Below, piece by piece: positions 1 through 8,236 of a DNA stretch of 54,261 nt. The notes below the pieces were generated by a model that saw only the letters and a list, made by a program, of their open reading frames with translations, was not told the origin of the DNA and did not search any database. The stretch is taken from positions 1 through 54,261 of the forward strand of contig CATYDM010000010.1 in the NCBI GenBank assembly GCA_958405195.1. Direction: 5' to 3'. This DNA is from an uncultured Collinsella sp. (lineage in GTDB: Bacteria; Actinomycetota; Coriobacteriia; Coriobacteriales; Coriobacteriaceae). Numbering within the stretch: the first letter of the stretch is position 1; each line of letters opens with the position of its first letter. The position numbers and the translations under genes are program-made.

Positions 1-54
1 AGCACGCGGCTGTTAACCGCGCTGTTGTAGGTTCGAGTCCTACCCGGGGAGCCA
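1..54 (+). tRNA. tRNA-Asn (GTT), 5' part cut by window edge
   Basis: The sequence matches, base for base, the 3' 54 bases of the complete tRNA-Asn at 89-163: the anticodon arm with GTT, the T arm and an encoded CCA at 52-54. The D arm and 5' acceptor strand lie outside the window. Confidence 0.95.
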
Positions 55-63
55 GAATTTCTC

Positions 64-84
64 AGCCCATTCCGCTGGGCTTTT
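64..84 (+). terminator. weak hairpin between the two tRNA-Asn genes
   Basis: AGCCCA (64-69) and TGGGCT (76-81) form a 6-bp stem with a 6-base loop, followed by a short T run. It could be a weak terminator or a processing signal separating the two tRNAs. Confidence 0.4.
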
Positions 85-88
85 AAAT

Positions 89-163
89 TCCTCGGTAGCT
101 CAATGGTAGAGCACGCGGCTGTTAACCGCGCTGTTGTAGGTTCGAGTCCTACCCGGGGAGCCA
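89..163 (+). tRNA. tRNA-Asn (GTT)
   Basis: This is a complete 75-nt tRNA. The acceptor strand TCCTCGG (89-95) pairs with CCGGGGA before discriminator G, and CCA is encoded at 161-163. The anticodon stem CGCGG/CCGCG encloses loop CTGTTAA, placing the anticodon GTT at 121-123. The T loop TTCGAGT is canonical. It is the second of two tandem identical copies as far as the first can be seen, which suggests a gene-dosage pair. Confidence 0.97.
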
Positions 164-170
164 GGTTGTA

Positions 171-199
171 AAACCCGTCGCTTATGCGGCGGGTTTTTT
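171..199 (+). terminator. Rho-independent terminator of the tRNA-Asn pair
   Basis: An 11-bp stem (171-181 with 186-196, one G-T pair) has a TTAT loop and ends in a run of six T (194-199). It starts seven bases after the tRNA CCA and fits as the end of the tRNA transcript. Confidence 0.85.
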
Positions 200-295
200 C
201 ATGCCGCGATCGGCTGTCACGAACGTTACCTTATCAACATTTCGTGTCGAGGATGTAATCGTGAACCCCGCCGCCCTAACATGGCGTGGTCGTTG

Positions 296-301
296 TAGAA
301 T
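296..301 (+). promoter_or_regulatory. possible -10 element for the Asp23-family gene
   Basis: TAGAAT with TG directly in front lies 57 bases before the chosen start of the downstream gene. No good -35 hexamer is visible at 16-18 bases upstream, so this is tentative. The rest of 200-357 shows nothing else I can name. Confidence 0.3.
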
Positions 302-357
302 ATTGCAATGATTGCTCCCACGACATGGTGCCGCGAGCACCAGAAAAGGAGATTCTT

Positions 358-714
358 GTGTCTGAGACCATTAACGGCAGCTTGAGCGTCTCGAATGACG
401 TTATTGCCGATATTGCCGGTTATGCCGCGATGACGTGCTACGGCGTCGTCGGTATGGCCGAGCAGCTCCAGGGCGCCGAGAGCGTGCGCCTGCTTGCCGG
501 TCAGCGCCTCCGCAAGGGCGTGCTTGTCTCCGCCGATGAGAACGGCCTCACGGTCGACCTTCACGTTGTGCTCGAGAACGGCGTCAACATGAAGTCCGTC
601 TGCCACAATCTTTCGAGCTCCGTTGCCTTCACCCTGCAGGAGATCGCCCAGATCGATCCCGCCAGCCTTAAGATCGGCATTCACATCGACGCGCTCAAGA
701 GCCGTCTGAACTAG
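358..714 (+). CDS. Asp23/Gls24 family envelope-stress protein
   Basis: The 118-residue product matches the alkaline-shock Asp23/Gls24 family in its order of elements: a short N-terminal strand (GSLSVSNDVIADIAGYAA), the turn CYGVVGMAE, then alternating strands containing LTVDLHVVLENGVNM. Family members associate with the membrane or envelope and are induced by stress; no catalytic role is known. I chose GTG at 358 because AAAAGGAG precedes it at good spacing; an in-frame ATG at 286 has no ribosome-binding site. The gene sits directly ahead of the FakA-like gene, a pairing common in Firmicutes and Coriobacteria. A second paralogue lies at 46211-46573. The family is clear, the role is not. Confidence 0.85.
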   Translation: MSETINGSLSVSNDVIADIAGYAAMTCYGVVGMAEQLQGAESVRLLAGQRLRKGVLVSADENGLTVDLHVVLENGVNMKSVCHNLSSSVAFTLQEIAQIDPASLKIGIHIDALKSRLN

Positions 715-741
715 CATCCGAAAACGGAGATTCTAACACCC

Positions 742-2403
742 ATGATTGCAAAGACCATTCGCACCTGTTTTCCGATCGCTGCGGCTGCCGTTTCCGACAA
801 GGCCGAGGAGATCAACAAGCTCAACGTCTTCCCCGTACCCGATGGCGATACCGGCACCAACATGTCGCTCACGCTCGCCTCGGTGACCAAGGAGCTTTCT
901 GCTCTTCCTGCCGACGCTGACATGGAAGCCATTGCCGGCGCCATCACCCACGGCTCCCTCATGGGCGCCCGCGGTAACTCCGGCGTTATTACGTCGCAGA
1001 TTCTGCGCGGCGTGGCCGAGGGCCTTGTCTCTGCCGACGAGCCCATTACGTCCGCCAACATCGCCTTCGCCTTCCGTCGCGCCGTCAAGGTCGCCTTCCA
1101 GGCTGTCCGCAAGCCCATCGAGGGCACGATTCTCACGGTCCTGCGCGATGTCTCGACCAAGGCCGATGGGTGCGAGAAGAAGAAGTTCTCGGCCGAGGAT
1201 GCGCTCGATGCCATCGTCGTCGAGGCGTACCAGTCCGTCGCCCGCACGCCCGACCTGCTGCCCGTTCTGAAGGAGAACGGCGTGGTCGACTCCGGCGCCT
1301 TTGGATTTGCCATTTTCCTCGAGAACTTTGTGGCTGCCGCTCTTGGCCGCAGCACCGTTGTCGAGGATTTCTCCGCTACGTTTGATTCCGCAGGCTCTGC
1401 CCGCGATGCCGCTCTTGGCCGTGTTGAGATCGAGGCTAACGACGACTGGGAGGGCTCGGAGTTCCGTTACTGCAATGAGTTCCTGTTTAAGGCAGACGCC
1501 CCGTTTGACGAGGACGAGTGCCTTAAGTTCCTGGGCTCCATGGGCGACTGCGAGCTGCTCGTTGGCGCTTACCCCGATTACAAGATTCACGTGCATTCCA
1601 ACACCCCCAACCTGGTGCTCGAGCACATGCTGCAGCTTGGTCAGATCTACGAGGTCTTTATCCACAACATGGAGATGGAGGCCCACGATCGTACCGCCAA
1701 GATTCATGAGGACCAGGAGAAGGCTGCCGAGCCCGCCAAGGCGCTGGGCTTTGTCGCCGTTGCCGCCGGTTCGGGCGAGGCCGACATCCTCAAGTCCCTC
1801 GGCGTTGACGTGATCGTCTCGGGTGGGCAGACCATGAACCCCTCGACCGCCGATCTGCTGGGCGCCGTCGACCAGGTCAACGCGACCTCGGTCATCATCC
1901 TGCCCAACAACGGCAACATCCGCATGGCTGCCGAGGCCGCTGCCTCTGCCTGCACCGATAAGAAGGTCGCCGTCGTTCCCACTAAGACCGTTCCCCAGGC
2001 GTTCTCCGCGCTGTTCGCCGTCCTGCCCGATTCCGAGCTCGAGGACGCCGTCGCCGCTATGGTCGACGCCATCAGCGAGGTCCGCGATGGCGAGGTCACC
2101 CGCGCCGTGCGCGACTCCAGCGCCTCGGACGGCTCTCCGATTCACTCCGGTGACGTCATGGGTATCATCGCCGGTTCCATCGACGTGGTCGGCTCCGATG
2201 TGAAACAGGTCACCCTCGACTGCATCAACCGTATGCAGGAGGAAGAGGAGGGCGACGCGCTGACGATTCTGGCCGGCGAGGAGCTGTCCGACGAGGCGTT
2301 CCAGGAGATCGTCGACGCCATCGAGGAAGCTCAGCCCGACCTGGAGGTCGACGCCCATCGTGGCGAGCAGCCGCTTTATCCCGTGATTTTCTCGATCGAG
2401 TAG
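742..2403 (+). CDS. fakA: FakA/YloV-type fatty acid kinase (DAK2 domain)
   Basis: The 553-residue protein begins with a DhaL/DAK2-type nucleotide-binding domain carrying PDGDTGTNM at about residues 33-41, whose aspartates bind Mg-ATP. It continues with GSLMGARGNSGVI and ends with the DegV-like C-terminal region of the YloV/FakA family. FakA phosphorylates fatty acids presented by a separate FakB (DegV) subunit, feeding the PlsX/PlsY route; no FakB gene is in the window. plsX and acpP lie 5 kb downstream on the same strand. The start is ATG 742 with CGGAG upstream. It follows the Asp23-family gene by 27 bases and precedes recG by 10, so all three probably share a transcript. Confidence 0.9.
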   Translation: MIAKTIRTCFPIAAAAVSDKAEEINKLNVFPVPDGDTGTNMSLTLASVTKELSALPADADMEAIAGAITHGSLMGARGNSGVITSQILRGVAEGLVSADEPITSANIAFAFRRAVKVAFQAVRKPIEGTILTVLRDVSTKADGCEKKKFSAEDALDAIVVEAYQSVARTPDLLPVLKENGVVDSGAFGFAIFLENFVAAALGRSTVVEDFSATFDSAGSARDAALGRVEIEANDDWEGSEFRYCNEFLFKADAPFDEDECLKFLGSMGDCELLVGAYPDYKIHVHSNTPNLVLEHMLQLGQIYEVFIHNMEMEAHDRTAKIHEDQEKAAEPAKALGFVAVAAGSGEADILKSLGVDVIVSGGQTMNPSTADLLGAVDQVNATSVIILPNNGNIRMAAEAAASACTDKKVAVVPTKTVPQAFSALFAVLPDSELEDAVAAMVDAISEVRDGEVTRAVRDSSASDGSPIHSGDVMGIIAGSIDVVGSDVKQVTLDCINRMQEEEEGDALTILAGEELSDEAFQEIVDAIEEAQPDLEVDAHRGEQPLYPVIFSIE

Positions 2404-2413
2404 GCATCTGAAC

Positions 2414-4591
2414 ATGTCCGAGCTATGCTCCGTGCCGCGCGTCTCGGAGCGCTTTGCCCAGAGCAATGCGCTCGGCGAGGATATCGCGCGACTCAAATAT
2501 GTTTCGGGTAAACGTGAGGAGGCCCTTCGCCGTCTGGGAATTCGGACGGTGTGGGACCTCCTTCTCCATATCCCGCATCGATATCTGGACTTCACCCGCT
2601 CTTGGTCCATCGAGATGGCGCCCATCGGTACCGTGTGCACCATCATTGCCACGGTCGATCGCATTGTTCAAAAGCAGCCTCGTCCGCGCATGCAGGTGAC
2701 CGAGGTATCGCTCGTGGATGACACGGGCGTGCTGCAGGTCGCCTTTTTCCGCCAGACCTGGATTGCCCAGCAGCTTAAACGGGGTGACCGTCTGGCCGTG
2801 ATGGGTAAGGTCGAGTTTGCCTACGGCTTTAAGCAGATGGCCTCGCCGCATTTTGAAAAGCTTGAGGGTGGTCGTGCCGCGGGTACCATTTTGCCGGTCC
2901 ATTATGTGAGCGATGGTGTGAGCCAGGCATGGATGCGCCGCATCGTGAGCGGTGCTCTTGAGCTCGTCGGCAATCCCTTTGATCCCATCCCGGCACCGCT
3001 GCGCGCAAAGCGCAAGCTCATGAGCAATGCCCGTGCGCTTCGTTCAATCCACTTTCCCTCGAGTATGGCCGAGCGCGACATTGCGCGCCGCCGTTTGGCC
3101 TATGAGGAGTGCCTGTACCTGCAGCTCGCACTACGTCTGCGCAATGACGGCGGCTTGGTCGAGGTGGTTCCCTACGCCCACACCGCGGGCGAGCACCTTG
3201 CTGCTCTCAAGCAAGCCCTGCCGTTTTCGCTGAGCGACGAGCAGGAGGCCGCATTTCAGGATATTTTGCATGATATGTGCGATGATACGCGCGTCATGAA
3301 CCGTCTGCTGCTGGGTGACGTCGGTACCGGCAAGACGGCCGTTGCCGCTTGTGCGTTGGCCGTGGCCGTCGATAGCGGCACCCAGGGCTGTGTCATGGCG
3401 CCTACGGGCGTGCTGGCTCGTCAGTATGCCGATAAAACCGGTCCTTTGCTCTCGCAGGCTGGCATGGCCTGGGCGCTTCTGACGGGCGCCACGCCGGCGG
3501 CGGAGCGCGAGCGCATCCATGTGCAGCTGGAATCGGGCGAGCTTGACGTGCTCTTTGGTACGCATGCCGTGCTTTCCGAAGACGTGCATTTTAATCACTT
3601 GTCGCTTGTGGTCATCGACGAACAACACCGCTTTGGCGTGGGCCAGCGCAACGCCTTGCGCGCGAAGGGTCCCGGCGCGGACCTGCTCGTCATGACGGCG
3701 ACGCCCATCCCGCGCACGCTGGCGCTCTCGGTCTATGGCGACCTGGATACGAGCATCATCCGCCATCGTCCCGTCCCGGGTGCCGGCGTGACGACGCGCG
3801 TCCTCACTGAGTCGAGCCGCGACCTGGCTTATGGGGCCATTCGCGAGGCGCACGAGAAGGGTCAGCAGGCCTACGTGATCTGTCCGCTTGTGGAGCCGAG
3901 TGACTCGGCCGACGAGCTCGAGGATGTGCCCGGTATCGCCCGTGACGACGAGGGCCGCGTGACCGCCCCCGTGCCGCTGCACGATACGGCGACTGAGCTC
4001 GACCGCCTGCGCCTGGCGCTGCCGGGCCTAACTATCGAACGTCTCCACGGCCGCATGCGGGCGGGGGAGAAGGATCGCGTGATCGATGCCTTTAAACGCG
4101 GCGAGATTGACGTGCTCGTCTCGACCACCGTGGTCGAGGTGGGCGTTGACGTGCCCAACGCCACCGTCATGGTCATCGAGAACGGCGAGCGCTTTGGCTT
4201 GGCTGCCCTGCACCAGCTGCGCGGTCGCGTGGGCCGCGGTAGCGTGTCGGGCACGTGCATGGTCATGACCCACTCCAAGGGCAATGGCGGTACGTCGGCG
4301 GCACAAGATCGCCTGCAGTCGCTCGAGAAGACCGCAGATGGCTTTACGCTCGCGCAGATGGACCTACGCCTTCGCCACGAGGGCGAGATCTTGGGTTACC
4401 GTCAGCATGGTGGCGTGGCCCTGCGTTTTGTCGACCTTGATGCCGATGAGGAGCTCATCGAGTGGGCGCACTTGGACGCGGTCGAGCTCTTGCGGTATGC
4501 TACCAATCTTGACTCTGTGGCGACGCGTCCCCTGCGCGATGCGGTTGCCGAGCGATATCGACATATTTTTAAGGAGGTCAGCGGAGGATGA
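2414..4591 (+). CDS. recG: ATP-dependent DNA helicase RecG
   Basis: The 725-residue protein has the full RecG plan: an N-terminal wedge/OB region (about 60-160), then a superfamily 2 helicase core. Visible motifs are Walker A GDVGTGKT near residue 299, the DEQH box in VIDEQHRFGVGQR near 400, TATPIPRTLALS, and motif VI around LRGRVGRG. RecG remodels stalled forks and branched DNA. The length is typical. Its stop overlaps the rsmD start by four bases (ATGA), so the two are translationally coupled. Confidence 0.97.
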   Translation: MSELCSVPRVSERFAQSNALGEDIARLKYVSGKREEALRRLGIRTVWDLLLHIPHRYLDFTRSWSIEMAPIGTVCTIIATVDRIVQKQPRPRMQVTEVSLVDDTGVLQVAFFRQTWIAQQLKRGDRLAVMGKVEFAYGFKQMASPHFEKLEGGRAAGTILPVHYVSDGVSQAWMRRIVSGALELVGNPFDPIPAPLRAKRKLMSNARALRSIHFPSSMAERDIARRRLAYEECLYLQLALRLRNDGGLVEVVPYAHTAGEHLAALKQALPFSLSDEQEAAFQDILHDMCDDTRVMNRLLLGDVGTGKTAVAACALAVAVDSGTQGCVMAPTGVLARQYADKTGPLLSQAGMAWALLTGATPAAERERIHVQLESGELDVLFGTHAVLSEDVHFNHLSLVVIDEQHRFGVGQRNALRAKGPGADLLVMTATPIPRTLALSVYGDLDTSIIRHRPVPGAGVTTRVLTESSRDLAYGAIREAHEKGQQAYVICPLVEPSDSADELEDVPGIARDDEGRVTAPVPLHDTATELDRLRLALPGLTIERLHGRMRAGEKDRVIDAFKRGEIDVLVSTTVVEVGVDVPNATVMVIENGERFGLAALHQLRGRVGRGSVSGTCMVMTHSKGNGGTSAAQDRLQSLEKTADGFTLAQMDLRLRHEGEILGYRQHGGVALRFVDLDADEELIEWAHLDAVELLRYATNLDSVATRPLRDAVAERYRHIFKEVSGG

Positions 4592-5247
4592 GAATCATCG
4601 GCGGTGAATGGCGCGGTCGCAAGATTGAAGAGCCGCGCGGTCGCGATGTTACGCGTCCGACGACCGACCGCGTGCGCGAAGCGTGCGCATCCATGGTCCT
4701 ATCGGCTTTTGACTTTGATTTGAACGAGGTCCGCGTACTGGATGCCTTTGGCGGCTCCGGTGCCCTAGGCATCGAGATGCTCTCGCGGGGCGCCCGTTCG
4801 CTCACGACCTTCGAGATCGACCGCAATGCCGCGAGGCTCATTACCAAGAATATCGAGTCGCTCTGTCGTGATCGTGCGCGTTGGCGTGTGGTGACGGGCG
4901 ATGTCCTTGCGAGCGCTTCGCGCGGCCGCGTTCCGGGCGGCCCCTTCGATCTGGTTTTGCTCGACCCGCCCTATGCTTTTGGTGCCAAGCCGGTCGATGA
5001 GCTACTGCAGAACCTGGCCCAGCAGGGCCTACTCACCCCGGGCGCCTATGCTCTGTTTGAGCATGCTGCCGCCGACGCGGGTGCACATCCTGCCGGCTTT
5101 GTAACCGTGCGTGAGAAACGCTATGGCATCACCTCGGTCGACCTGCTCCGTTGGGTCGGCGAGGGCGAGGATGACGATATCGCCACCGATGACGATGACA
5201 ACGACGGCACGACGTTTCAGGAGGATGCCCATGAGCGACACCATTAA
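4588..5247 (+). CDS. rsmD: 16S rRNA (guanine966-N2)-methyltransferase RsmD
   Basis: The protein opens with MRIIGGEWRGRKI, the RsmD N-terminal signature. It has the SAM-binding stretch LDAFGGSGALGIEMLSRGA (about residues 51-69) and the catalytic DPPY motif near residue 126. It methylates G966 of 16S rRNA in the 30S head. The C-terminus carries an acidic D-rich tail of about 20 residues beyond the usual fold. The start overlaps recG and the end overlaps coaD, a common rsmD-coaD pairing. Confidence 0.93.
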   Translation: MRIIGGEWRGRKIEEPRGRDVTRPTTDRVREACASMVLSAFDFDLNEVRVLDAFGGSGALGIEMLSRGARSLTTFEIDRNAARLITKNIESLCRDRARWRVVTGDVLASASRGRVPGGPFDLVLLDPPYAFGAKPVDELLQNLAQQGLLTPGAYALFEHAAADAGAHPAGFVTVREKRYGITSVDLLRWVGEGEDDDIATDDDDNDGTTFQEDAHERHH

Positions 5248-5728
5248 CCGCGTCATCGTTCCGGGTACCTTCGATCCCATCACGTTTGGCCATATCGACG
5301 TCATCCGCCGCGCCCGTCGCATTTTTCCCAGTGTGATCGTGGCCGTTGCCGAGTCGCAGGGCAAAAACGGCGTGGGCACCACGTTTACGCTCGATGAACG
5401 CGTGGCGCTGGCCCGTGAGGCACTCGGTGATATTGATGGCGTCGAGGTTCTGCCCTTTACCGGACTGCTTGTCGACTTTGCTCGCGAGCAGGGTGCCGGT
5501 GCCGTGGTCAAGGGCCTGCGCGCCATGACCGACTTTGAGTATGAGCTGCAGCAAGCCGACCTCAACTACCGCTTGGATAACGAGCTAGAGTCCATCTTTG
5601 TCATGAGTGCTCCGCAGTATGGCTACATTTCGAGCTCGGTGGTACGCCAGATCGCCTCGCTCGGTAGTGACGTTTCGACGTTTGTGCCGGTTAATGTGGT
5701 CGAGGCGCTTAAACATCGCTTTTCGTGA
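5231..5728 (+). CDS. coaD: pantetheine-phosphate adenylyltransferase CoaD
   Basis: The 165-residue product has the nucleotidyltransferase opening VPGTFDPITFGHIDVIRRA with the (T/H)xGH motif as TFGH, and the C-terminal ISSSVVRQIA motif (canonical ISSSxVR). It converts 4'-phosphopantetheine and ATP to dephospho-CoA, the penultimate step of CoA synthesis. AGGAGG at 5219-5224 lies six bases before ATG 5231, which decides the start over longer in-frame options. The gene begins 17 bases inside rsmD. CoA made here supplies the arm of the ACP encoded at 8314. Confidence 0.95.
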   Translation: MSDTINRVIVPGTFDPITFGHIDVIRRARRIFPSVIVAVAESQGKNGVGTTFTLDERVALAREALGDIDGVEVLPFTGLLVDFAREQGAGAVVKGLRAMTDFEYELQQADLNYRLDNELESIFVMSAPQYGYISSSVVRQIASLGSDVSTFVPVNVVEALKHRFS

Positions 5729-5737
5729 CGTTTTTTA

Positions 5738-5761
5738 TTGCCAGGTGGCATGTGGTAAACT
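5738..5761 (+). promoter_or_regulatory. extended -10 promoter before the coiled-coil gene
   Basis: TGGTAAACT (5753-5761) reads as an extended -10 (TG, one base, TAAACT). TTGCCA at 5738 is only 12 bases upstream, too close to be a normal -35, so activity would rest on the extended -10. It lies 35 bases before the next start codon, in the only gap between coaD and that gene. Confidence 0.5.
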
Positions 5762-5796
5762 AGCACGATGATATGTTACCTATGAAAGGAGACCGG

Positions 5797-6294
5797 ATGC
5801 CGGGCGAGATTTTTCCTGGCGACAGGATCGTGAGCCTTGTCGACGAGCTCGAGGGGCTCATCCAAGAGGCTAAGACGCCGTTCGGCAAGAACGCCCAGAT
5901 GAAGGTCATCGATGCCGACGTCTTCTTTAACATCCTCGATGAGATCCGCATGAGCTATCCCGAGGAATGGCAGAAGTCCCGCCGTATCCTCAAAGAGCGC
6001 GAGGAGCTTATGGCTTCCGCCGCCGCTCAGGCCGATTCCATCATCGCCGACGCTCAGCAGCAGGCCCTCACCATTGCCGGTGAGCAGGAAATTGTCCGCC
6101 TAGCGCAGCAGCAGGCCGACGATATCCGCGACCGTGCCCAGCAGTATGAGCGCGAGACGCGCTATGCTGCCGAGGATTACGCCGAGCAGGTCTTTACGCA
6201 CCTCGAGGAGAACCTCAAGAGCCTGACCGGCACTGTTACCCGTTGCCGCCAGCAGCTCAACGAGGGTGCCGCCCAGCAGAATGGTCAGTGGTAA
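5797..6294 (+). CDS. DivIVA/SepIVA-like coiled-coil protein (tentative)
   Basis: The 165-residue protein has no membrane segment. A short N-terminal region includes VDELEGLIQEAKTPFGKNAQ and DVFFNILDEIR (about 9-45). It is followed by a long helical, Q/A/E-rich coiled coil to about residue 150. Size, composition and position match the actinobacterial gene next to DUF177 and upstream of rnc-smc, which in mycobacteria encodes the septal DivIVA-like protein SepIVA; the equivalence is inference. AAAGGAG stands before ATG 5797, chosen over an upstream ATG at 5773. Its stop overlaps the ATG of yceD by one base. Similarity to ATP-synthase b-type coiled coils could mislead automatic annotation. Confidence 0.75.
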   Translation: MPGEIFPGDRIVSLVDELEGLIQEAKTPFGKNAQMKVIDADVFFNILDEIRMSYPEEWQKSRRILKEREELMASAAAQADSIIADAQQQALTIAGEQEIVRLAQQQADDIRDRAQQYERETRYAAEDYAEQVFTHLEENLKSLTGTVTRCRQQLNEGAAQQNGQW

Positions 6295-6848
6295 TGGCTG
6301 AGTTCCCGAGCGTTACCGTCGATCTTTCCGAGCAGCTCGAGTTTCCCGGAGACTCGTATCCGCTGACCGGCAAGGTCGATGTCGCCGCCTACACGGTGGG
6401 CGAGAAGGAGTACCAGCTGCAGGACGGTATCGACTACGACGTGGTCTTTACCAATGCCGGTACCGGTGTCTTGCTCACGGGCATGGTCCGCGCGCACGCC
6501 ACCGGCGAGTGCGACCGTTGCCTGGAGCCTGCCTCGTTTGACATTGCCGGCGAGATCGAGGAGTTCTATCTCTTCCATGAGCCCGAGGACCCCGAGGCCT
6601 ACGAAGACGGCTACGAGCTCCTGGGCGAGGATCGCGTTGTCGATCTGGGCGAGCCCATCAACGATGCCGTTGTCATGGACACGCCGTTTGTGGTGCTCTG
6701 CAAGCCCGATTGTCGCGGTCTTTGTCCCGTCTGCGGTGCCAATCTCAACGTGGAGCAATGTGATTGTGCCGCCCAAGCCGAGGCCGAATGGGCCGAAGCC
6801 ACGGAAAATCCATTTGCAGCATTGAAGAATCTCAAGCTTGACGAGTAA
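6294..6848 (+). CDS. DUF177/YceD family protein
   Basis: The 184-residue protein has the YceD/DUF177 pattern: a beta-rich N-terminal half, GECDRCLEPASFDIAGEIEEF in the middle, and a C-terminal cysteine cluster (CKPDCRGLCPVCGANLN) that probably binds metal. The family is nearly always encoded before rpmF and has been linked to 23S rRNA accumulation in bacteria and plants. The start ATG 6294 overlaps the preceding stop (TAATG), a coupling arrangement. rpmF begins 65 bases after its stop. Confidence 0.9.
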   Translation: MAEFPSVTVDLSEQLEFPGDSYPLTGKVDVAAYTVGEKEYQLQDGIDYDVVFTNAGTGVLLTGMVRAHATGECDRCLEPASFDIAGEIEEFYLFHEPEDPEAYEDGYELLGEDRVVDLGEPINDAVVMDTPFVVLCKPDCRGLCPVCGANLNVEQCDCAAQAEAEWAEATENPFAALKNLKLDE

Positions 6849-6853
6849 AACTG

Positions 6854-6862
6854 TGGTAGTAT
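6854..6862 (+). promoter_or_regulatory. extended -10 promoter before rpmF
   Basis: TGGTAGTAT (6854-6862) is an extended -10, placed 51 bases before the rpmF start and just after the yceD stop. No properly spaced -35 is obvious; TTGACG at 6838 is too close. The GG before the hexamer recurs at other starts in the window. Confidence 0.5.
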
Positions 6863-6912
6863 CGCTACTTGCGCGTAATCGCCACACTGGATAGTTCATA
6901 AGGAAGGTCACT

Positions 6913-7092
6913 ATGCCCGTACCTAAACAAAAGCAGGGTCGTATCCGCACTCACACTCGCCGTTCCGCCAACATGAAGATCTCGGCTGCGGCTCAGTCCA
7001 CGTGCCCCCGTTGCGGTGCTGTCAAGCTTCCGCACCACGTGTGCCCTAGCTGCGGTTTCTACAAGGACCGCGAGGTTATCGTTACCGAGTAA
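6913..7092 (+). CDS. rpmF: 50S ribosomal protein L32
   Basis: A 59-residue open frame reads MPVPKQKQGRIRTHTRR and continues through STCPRCGAVKLPHHVC to CPSCGFYKDREV. This is the L32 family with its zinc ribbon (CxxC...CxxC). AAGGAAGG lies about five bases before ATG 6913. It is a late-assembling large-subunit protein near the peptidyl-transferase region. The yceD-rpmF-plsX-acpP order is the classical bacterial arrangement joining ribosome and lipid synthesis. Confidence 0.97.
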   Translation: MPVPKQKQGRIRTHTRRSANMKISAAAQSTCPRCGAVKLPHHVCPSCGFYKDREVIVTE

Positions 7093-7095
7093 CGG

Positions 7096-7129
7096 TATAC
7101 TCTGGATACGATGCCGTTCCAACTGGAAC
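7096..7129 (+). promoter_or_regulatory. plsX promoter -10 with downstream 14-bp palindrome
   Basis: TATACT (7096-7101, preceded by CGG) is a near-consensus -10 immediately after the rpmF stop. GTTCCA-AC-TGGAAC at 7116-7129 is a perfect 6+6 inverted repeat starting 15 bases after the -10, in the first transcribed bases. It could be an operator for a lipid-synthesis repressor, as FapR serves before plsX in Firmicutes, or the first hairpin of an RNA leader. I cannot decide between them. Confidence 0.5.
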
Positions 7130-7132
7130 CAC

Positions 7133-7162
7133 AATGGCCGGCTCATTGAGTCGGCCATTTTT
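7133..7162 (+). terminator. terminator-like hairpin between rpmF and plsX
   Basis: AATGGCCG (7133-7140) pairs with CGGCCATT (7152-7159), the stem continues inward through CTC/GAG, and a T run follows (7158-7162). It ends only 17 bases before plsX. It may stop rpmF transcripts or, because a promoter lies upstream at 7096, act as an attenuator for plsX. Confidence 0.7.
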
Positions 7163-7179
7163 GTATAAGGAGCATGTAT

Positions 7180-8199
7180 ATGAGTAACGTTCGCGTTTGT
7201 GTAGACGTTGTGGGTGGAGACGAGAAGCCACAGGTTGTCCTCGACGGTATTGAGGCCGCACTTGCCGCCGATCCCGATATCGAGGTCTTGGCAGCTGGCC
7301 CCGCCGATATCGTCAATCCCTTTGCTGCTTCCCATGCGCGCGTCGAGGCCCTGGAGGCACCCGACGTAATCGCCATGGACGACGATCCCATTCGCGCCGT
7401 GATGACCAAGCGTAAGTCGTCGATCGTGCTTTCTTGCCGCGCGATTAAAAAGGGCAACGCGGATGCGTTTTTCTCCGCCGGCTCCACCGGTGCCATGACA
7501 GCTGCCGCGACCGCCTACGTCACGCCGTTTCGATATATGGCCGAGGGTAAGAAGCAACCGGTGCGTCCGTGCCTGACCAATGCGCTGCCCAATCGTGCCG
7601 GCGGTCTTACGGTGCTGTGCGACATGGGCGCCAATCCCGATGTCGAGGTTGACGATATGGTGCGCTTTGCGCAGATGGGCAGCGCCTATGCACGTGTCGT
7701 CTTGGGCATTGAACATCCCCGCGTGGGCCTGCTCGCCAATGGCACCGAGGACGAGAAGGGCTCCAACTTTACCAAGGCCTGTTTCCCTGCTATGAAGGCC
7801 GCAGTTCCGGGCTTTGTGGGCAACTGCGAAGGCACCGACCTCACCTCGGGCAATTTCGATGTCGTTGTTGCCGATGGCATGTCGGGTAATATCGCGCTCA
7901 AGGCTACCGAGGGCGCTGCCAAGTTTTTGCTGCAGGAGCTCAAGGGCGCCTTTATGTCCTCGCTCGGCACCAAGATTGCCGCGCTGCTCATCAAAAAGCA
8001 GATGCGCGAGATTAAGGCCAAGCTCTCTGGCGATGCCAAGGGCGGCGCCATCCTGCTGGGCCTGCGCGGTGTGGTCTTGATCGGCCACGGCGCCACGTCG
8101 GTTGAGGCTGTCAAAAACGGCACGCTCGCCGCGGCTGAGGCCGTACGTGCCGGACTGGTCGAGAACGTCGCCAACTCCATGGACGGCATCGTTTTATAA
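7180..8199 (+). CDS. plsX: phosphate acyltransferase PlsX
   Basis: The 339-residue protein begins with VRVCVDVVGGDEKP, the PlsX opening (normally DxMGGD; here VVGGD). It contains FFSAGSTGAMTAAATAY and the C-terminal stretch GGAILLGLRGVVLIGHGA. PlsX makes acyl-phosphate from acyl-ACP, the substrate of the glycerol-3-phosphate acyltransferase PlsY in phospholipid synthesis. AAGGAG (7167-7172) is seven bases before ATG 7180 but only one before ATG 7174, so I chose 7180. acpP, encoding its acyl carrier, follows. Confidence 0.95.
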   Translation: MSNVRVCVDVVGGDEKPQVVLDGIEAALAADPDIEVLAAGPADIVNPFAASHARVEALEAPDVIAMDDDPIRAVMTKRKSSIVLSCRAIKKGNADAFFSAGSTGAMTAAATAYVTPFRYMAEGKKQPVRPCLTNALPNRAGGLTVLCDMGANPDVEVDDMVRFAQMGSAYARVVLGIEHPRVGLLANGTEDEKGSNFTKACFPAMKAAVPGFVGNCEGTDLTSGNFDVVVADGMSGNIALKATEGAAKFLLQELKGAFMSSLGTKIAALLIKKQMREIKAKLSGDAKGGAILLGLRGVVLIGHGATSVEAVKNGTLAAAEAVRAGLVENVANSMDGIVL

Positions 8200-8236
8200 C
8201 AGCGGCGTTATGCGCCTCGGGGCGTGCGTCGTGGGG

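Noticed and set aside
6838..6862. Classical -35/-10 promoter TTGACG with TAGTAT before rpmF
   Set aside because: The spacer is only 13 bases; the element is better explained as an extended -10 promoter.
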